From Streptomyces flaveus (GTDB taxonomy: Bacteria > Actinomycetota > Actinomycetes > Streptomycetales > Streptomycetaceae): a stretch of DNA of 64,000 bases. The position numbers and the translations under genes are program-made. The DNA is taken from the NCBI RefSeq assembly GCF_014647675.1, contig NZ_BMPQ01000018.1:1-64000 (forward strand), given 5' to 3'. Every line of letters starts with the position of its first letter. The first letter of the stretch is position 1. Below are positions 60,544 through 64,000 of the stretch, piece by piece. Under the pieces are notes generated by a model that had not been told where the DNA came from, searched no databases, and saw nothing but the letters and a program-made list of their open reading frames with translations.

Positions 60544-61524
60544 ATGAAAATTGCTTTCGTTGGGAAGGGCGGCAGTGGCAAGACCACCCTGTCCTCGCTC
60601 TTCATCCGTCACCTCGCGACCACGGGATCGCCGGTCGTCGCGGTCGACGCCGACATCAACCAGCACCTCGGGCCCGCGCTCGGACTCGACGAGGCGGATG
60701 CCGCCGCACTGCCCGCGATGGGCGACCGTCTTCCGCTGATCAAGGACTACCTGCGCGGCTCCAATCCGCGTATCGCCTCCACCGAGACGATGATCAAGAC
60801 GACACCGCCCGGCGAGGGCTCCCGGCTGCTGCGGGTGGTCGAGAACAATCCGGTGTACGACGCCTGTGCGCGAGCCGTGGAACTCGACGGCGGCGCCGTC
60901 CGTTTGATGGTCACCGGCCCGTTCACCGAGGCCGATCTGGGAGTGGCCTGCTACCACTCCAAGACGGGTGCAGTGGAGCTCTGCCTGAACCATCTCGTCG
61001 ACGGCCAGAGCGAGTACATCGTCGTCGACATGACGGCGGGCTCGGACTCCTTCGCGTCCGGCATGTTCACCCGCTTCGACATCACGTTCCTCGTCGCCGA
61101 GCCGACCCGGAAGGGGGTCTCCGTCTACCGCCAGTACAAGGAGTACGCGCGCGACTTCGGCGTCACCCTGAAGGTCGTCGGCAACAAGGTGCAGGGCCAG
61201 GACGACATCGACTTCCTCCGCGCCGAAGTCGGTGACGACCTCCTGGTGACGGTCGGGCACTCGGACTGGGTGCGCTCCATGGAGAAGGGCCGCCCGCCCC
61301 GCTTCGAGTACCTGGAGGACACCAACCGCCGCGCCCTGCAGGTCCTTCAGGCTGCCGCGGACGCCACGTACGAGCTGCGCGACTGGGAGCGCTACACCCG
61401 CCAGATGGTGCACTTCCACCTGAAGAACGCGCAGTCCTGGGGCAACGAGCGGACGGGGGTCGACCTGGCCGCCCAGATCGACCCCGCCTTCGTGCTGCGT
61501 GAGGCCGAGACCGCCACGGCGTGA
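60544..61524 (+). CDS. CooC/MinD-type ATPase
   Basis: 326 residues. It begins MKIAFVGKGGSGKTTLSSLF, the deviant Walker A of the MinD/ParA group (signature Lys in GKGGSGKT). Then come VVAVDADINQHLGPALGLD, IVVDMTAGSDSFASGMF (Walker B type) and VVGNKVQGQDDIDFL. The C-terminal extension is about 60 residues (YTRQMVHFHLKNAQSW). This is the CooC-like group, whose known members assist metal insertion or act as molecular switches. A partner enzyme is not encoded here. A weak AGG ribosome site precedes the ATG. Confidence 0.85.
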   Translation: MKIAFVGKGGSGKTTLSSLFIRHLATTGSPVVAVDADINQHLGPALGLDEADAAALPAMGDRLPLIKDYLRGSNPRIASTETMIKTTPPGEGSRLLRVVENNPVYDACARAVELDGGAVRLMVTGPFTEADLGVACYHSKTGAVELCLNHLVDGQSEYIVVDMTAGSDSFASGMFTRFDITFLVAEPTRKGVSVYRQYKEYARDFGVTLKVVGNKVQGQDDIDFLRAEVGDDLLVTVGHSDWVRSMEKGRPPRFEYLEDTNRRALQVLQAAADATYELRDWERYTRQMVHFHLKNAQSWGNERTGVDLAAQIDPAFVLREAETATA

Positions 61525-61540
61525 CGGCTTGGCCTGGCCG

Positions 61541-62821
61541 CTACGGCTTGGCCGCCGGAGCGCCCGGGACGCTCTTCGAGGCCGGAGCGGACCGGGCGGA
61601 GAGGAATGACGTCCAGCCCTGCGTCGGGGCCTGGCCGACCTTGAGCGTGCGGAGCTTGGCCAGTGTCTGCGGGTCCTGGGCGTCGAGCCAGTCGGCGAGC
61701 TGCCGGAAGGAGACGCAGCGCACCTCGCGCTGGGTGCAGACGCGCTCAATGGTCTCCTCGATGGCGCGCATATAGGTGCCGCCGTTCCAGGACTCGAAGT
61801 GGTTGCCGATGATCAGGGGCGCGCGGTTGCCGTGGTAGGCGCGGTCGAAGCCACTGAGCAGGCCGTCACGCATCTGATTGCCCCAGTACTCGTGCTTGGC
61901 CCGGTCGCCCTGGGACGTGGTGCCCGACTGGTTGACCATGAAGTTGTAGTCCATGGCGAGCGTCTCGAAGGCGCGTCCCGGAACCGGCACGAGCTGCATC
62001 GACAGGTCCCACAGGCCCTGCTCCTTCTTGGGCCAGACCTGGTCGTTGACGCCGCTGGTGTCGTAGCGGAAGCCCATCTCGCGGGCCGCGTACAGGAAGT
62101 TCTCCCGGCCCTCCAGGCATGGCGTGCGGGCGCCGATCAGTTCCTTGTCGTAGTCGAAGGGCAGCGGGGAGGCCTGCCTTGTGCCCGTGTTGGTCTTCCA
62201 GGACTGCACGAATGACTTGGCCTGGTCGATCTCGCTCTTCCAGTCCTCGGCCGACCAGTCGCCGACGCCGCCGCTGCCGCAGAAGTGGCCGTTGAAGTGG
62301 GTGCCGATCTCGTTGCCCTCGAGCCAGGCTCCGCGCAGCTGCTCCACCGTGTCCCTCACGCCCCGCTCGTCATTGAAGCCGATGTCGGAGCGGCCGGGTG
62401 AGCGCCGTGGGGGATGGTAGAGGTCACGCTTCTCGTCGGGCAGCAGGTACACGCCGCTGAGGAAGTACGTCATCGTCGCCTTGTTGTCCCTGGCCACCTT
62501 GCGGAAGTGGGAGAACAGCTTCTGGCTGTCCTCGCCCGCGCCGTCCCACGAGAACACCACGAACTGCGGCGGTTTCTGACCGGGCCTCAGCCGCTCGGGG
62601 CGGGGCAGATGCGGCTGCGTCCCAGTGAAGGCGGTGGAGCCGTCGCCGATCAGGCGGAGCGCGCTCTTGGGCACCGGGGCGCCTGCCTCGGCTCTCTTGG
62701 GCACCGGGGCGCCCGCCGTCTTCTTCGCGCCGGCGTCACCGGTCGCACAACCCGCGAGCGCCGCCGCGCAGACCGCGGCGGCCATGAAGCCCATGGCGAT
62801 TCTCTGGGTGGCGCCCATCAT
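61541..62821 (-). CDS. Polysaccharide-deacetylase-like secreted lipoprotein
   Basis: 426 residues. Signal peptide with the lipobox LAGC (MGFMAAAVCAAALAGC). A short repeated linker GAPVPKRAEAGAPVPKSA comes next. The core has FVVFSWDGAGEDSQKLFSHF (usual first Asp of NodB-like domains in SWDG), GNEIGTHFNGHFCG (H-x-x-x-H-type metal site) and later MYRAIEE-like C-terminal helices. It resembles Streptomyces proteins related to polysaccharide deacetylases, but the metal site is not fully typical. Anchored outside the membrane. Convergent with the CooC-like gene (17-bp gap). Confidence 0.78.
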   Translation of the reverse strand: MMGATQRIAMGFMAAAVCAAALAGCATGDAGAKKTAGAPVPKRAEAGAPVPKSALRLIGDGSTAFTGTQPHLPRPERLRPGQKPPQFVVFSWDGAGEDSQKLFSHFRKVARDNKATMTYFLSGVYLLPDEKRDLYHPPRRSPGRSDIGFNDERGVRDTVEQLRGAWLEGNEIGTHFNGHFCGSGGVGDWSAEDWKSEIDQAKSFVQSWKTNTGTRQASPLPFDYDKELIGARTPCLEGRENFLYAAREMGFRYDTSGVNDQVWPKKEQGLWDLSMQLVPVPGRAFETLAMDYNFMVNQSGTTSQGDRAKHEYWGNQMRDGLLSGFDRAYHGNRAPLIIGNHFESWNGGTYMRAIEETIERVCTQREVRCVSFRQLADWLDAQDPQTLAKLRTLKVGQAPTQGWTSFLSARSAPASKSVPGAPAAKP

Positions 62822-63101
62822 CCGCCCACCTACTTCCTTCAGACCCGGGAAACCCGGGCGAGCACCGACAGCGCCGCCAAGGTCGCACGGAGATCTGGAG
62901 GAATTAATGCGACAAGCCGATGAATGTGCTTATTAACTCGTCAGGGTGATTCACTAGCCCATTTGCGCCAGTTTTTCCCATCGAGCCTTTACTCTCCATT
63001 ACCATTCATTTACCGAGCGTTGATAAACCTCGGCGCTGTAACGCCGTGCCTCGCGGCCGCACCCCTAGCGACCGCGTAGCCCCGGAGGAGACGGGAGCGA
63101 C

Positions 63102-64000
63102 ATGTCTGCCTGCACCCCCACCCGAACTGACGACTCTTCGCATCTGCCCGACGACGGGCGGCCGCACAGCCCGCCCTCGCCCCGCCGCGGTCCCCGGATC
63201 GCCGCCGCCGATCTGTCCGCCTCGATCACCGTCTTTCTGATCGCGCTGCCGCTGTCCCTCGGCATCGCCCTGGCGACCGGGGCGCCGCTGCAGGCAGGCC
63301 TCGTCGCCGCCGCGGTCGGCGGAATCCTGGTCGGTCGGCTCGGTGGCGCGCCGCTCCAGGTGAGCGGGCCCGCTGCCGGGCTCACGGTGGTCACAGCCGA
63401 CCTCATCCAGCAGTACGGCTGGCGTACGACCTGCGCCATCACCGTGCTCGCCGGGCTCGCCCAGCTCGGCCTGGGCTTCCTGCGGGTGGCGCGCTCGGCG
63501 CTCGCCGTGAGCCCCGCGATCGTGCACGGCATGCTGGCCGGCATCGGCATCACCATCGCCGTCGCCCAGTTGCACATCGTGCTCGGCGGCTCACCGCACA
63601 GCTCCGTCGTCGACAACGTCCGCGAGCTGCCCGCCCAGTTGGCCGAGCCACATCTGGCGGCGCTGTCGACGAGCGCCCTGACGCTGGCCGTACTGCTGCT
63701 GTGGCCGCGCATTCCCGGGCGGGCGGGGCGAGTTGTCCGTACGGTACCGGCGGCGCTCGCCGCGGTCGCGGGGGCCACGGCCGTAGCAGCGGTCGCCGGG
63801 CTGCGACTGCCCCGGGTCGACCTGCCCTCCTGGAACAGCCACGCCCTCGCCGGGCTGCCCGAAGGGCCCGTTCTGGGCATCGCCGCGGCCGTGCTGACCA
63901 TCGCGCTGGTCGGCAGCGTGGAGTCGTTGCTCTCCGCGGTGGCCGTGGACAAGTTGGCCGCCGCCCGCAAGCAGGGGCCGCGCATCCCGCGCGCAGACCT
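63102..64000 (+). CDS. SulP-family anion/bicarbonate transporter, N-terminal part (runs off window)
   Basis: The first 299 residues are visible. After a hydrophilic N-terminus the membrane domain begins IAAADLSASITVFLIALPLSLGI. SulP signatures are VSGPAAGLTVVTADLIQQYG, LAGLAQLGLGFLRVARSA and LVGSVESLLSAVAVDKLA. About nine helices have been passed. A GGAGGAG ribosome site precedes the ATG. Some actinobacterial members carry a C-terminal carbonic anhydrase, which cannot be judged here. The 280 bp before it contains no gene. Confidence 0.9.
   Translation, partial: MSACTPTRTDDSSHLPDDGRPHSPPSPRRGPRIAAADLSASITVFLIALPLSLGIALATGAPLQAGLVAAAVGGILVGRLGGAPLQVSGPAAGLTVVTADLIQQYGWRTTCAITVLAGLAQLGLGFLRVARSALAVSPAIVHGMLAGIGITIAVAQLHIVLGGSPHSSVVDNVRELPAQLAEPHLAALSTSALTLAVLLLWPRIPGRAGRVVRTVPAALAAVAGATAVAAVAGLRLPRVDLPSWNSHALAGLPEGPVLGIAAAVLTIALVGSVESLLSAVAVDKLAAARKQGPRIPRAD

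Overview
The window is high-GC actinobacterial DNA, almost certainly a Streptomyces chromosome. The evidence is strong G/C bias at third codon positions, many GTG starts, bldG beside its anti-sigma-type partner, a membrane-transporter/thymidylate-kinase fusion, a Streptomyces-type topoisomerase I with a lysine-rich tail, and a tad pilus cluster. From recalled gene order, the stretch from the secreted peptidase (33.6 kb) to the CooC-like ATPase (61.5 kb) matches the S. coelicolor SCO3540-3560 neighbourhood. I could not run a search to confirm this.

Layout. (1) 1-4.0 kb holds a nucleotide-binding oxidoreductase (cut by the window edge) behind a TetR regulator with twin operators, an XRE/MmyB-type regulator paired with a short-chain dehydrogenase through a shared operator motif, and a small membrane protein. 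(2) 4.06-7.9 kb holds a convergent pair, a glycerophosphotransferase-fold protein and a STAND (NB-ARC) ATPase. The first is preceded by nine perfect tandem heptanucleotides. (3) 8.1-12.8 kb is a TetR-controlled catabolic operon (short-chain dehydrogenase, DUF5938/saccharopine-dehydrogenase-like protein, acyl-CoA ligase) whose next gene, a thiolase, stops after 18 codons. (4) 13.06-22.75 kb is a polymorphic-toxin module: SseB-like protein, WXG-like protein, 1592-residue Rhs protein with a lower-GC C-terminal tip, probable immunity protein, accessory proteins, and a lipoprotein/membrane-protein pair. (5) 22.99-33.49 kb is a degenerate integrated element. It is bounded by a duplicated 3' half of tRNA-Thr(CGT) plus part of its terminator. 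It carries a winged-helix replication-type protein, two orphan sugar-binding lipoproteins, an IS5-type and an IS481-type element, relics of integrases, an alcohol dehydrogenase relic and a possible BREX relic, and a MerR/beta-clamp fusion gene.

(6) 33.5-52.4 kb is conserved core: secreted peptidase, holB, MFS-tmk, topA, methyltransferase, lipoprotein, proton-pumping pyrophosphatase hppA, the anti-sigma-type ATPase and bldG, and a divergent DEXH helicase. (7) 52.6-57.8 kb is a translationally coupled tad (Flp pilus) operon headed by a CpaE/Ssd-like ATPase. (8) 58.4-64 kb holds an HAD phosphatase, a candidate structured RNA, a degenerate Fic-like protein divergent from a CooC/MinD-like ATPase, a polysaccharide-deacetylase-like lipoprotein, and the start of a SulP transporter that runs off the window.

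How parts work together. Three regulator-target units are visible as repeated operators. The tRNA-Thr site appears to have received more than one element, because integrase relics lie on both sides of the left attachment repeat. The least explained stretches are the heptamer-repeat gene with its STAND neighbour, the Rhs toxin tip with its accessory genes, and the chimeric island.
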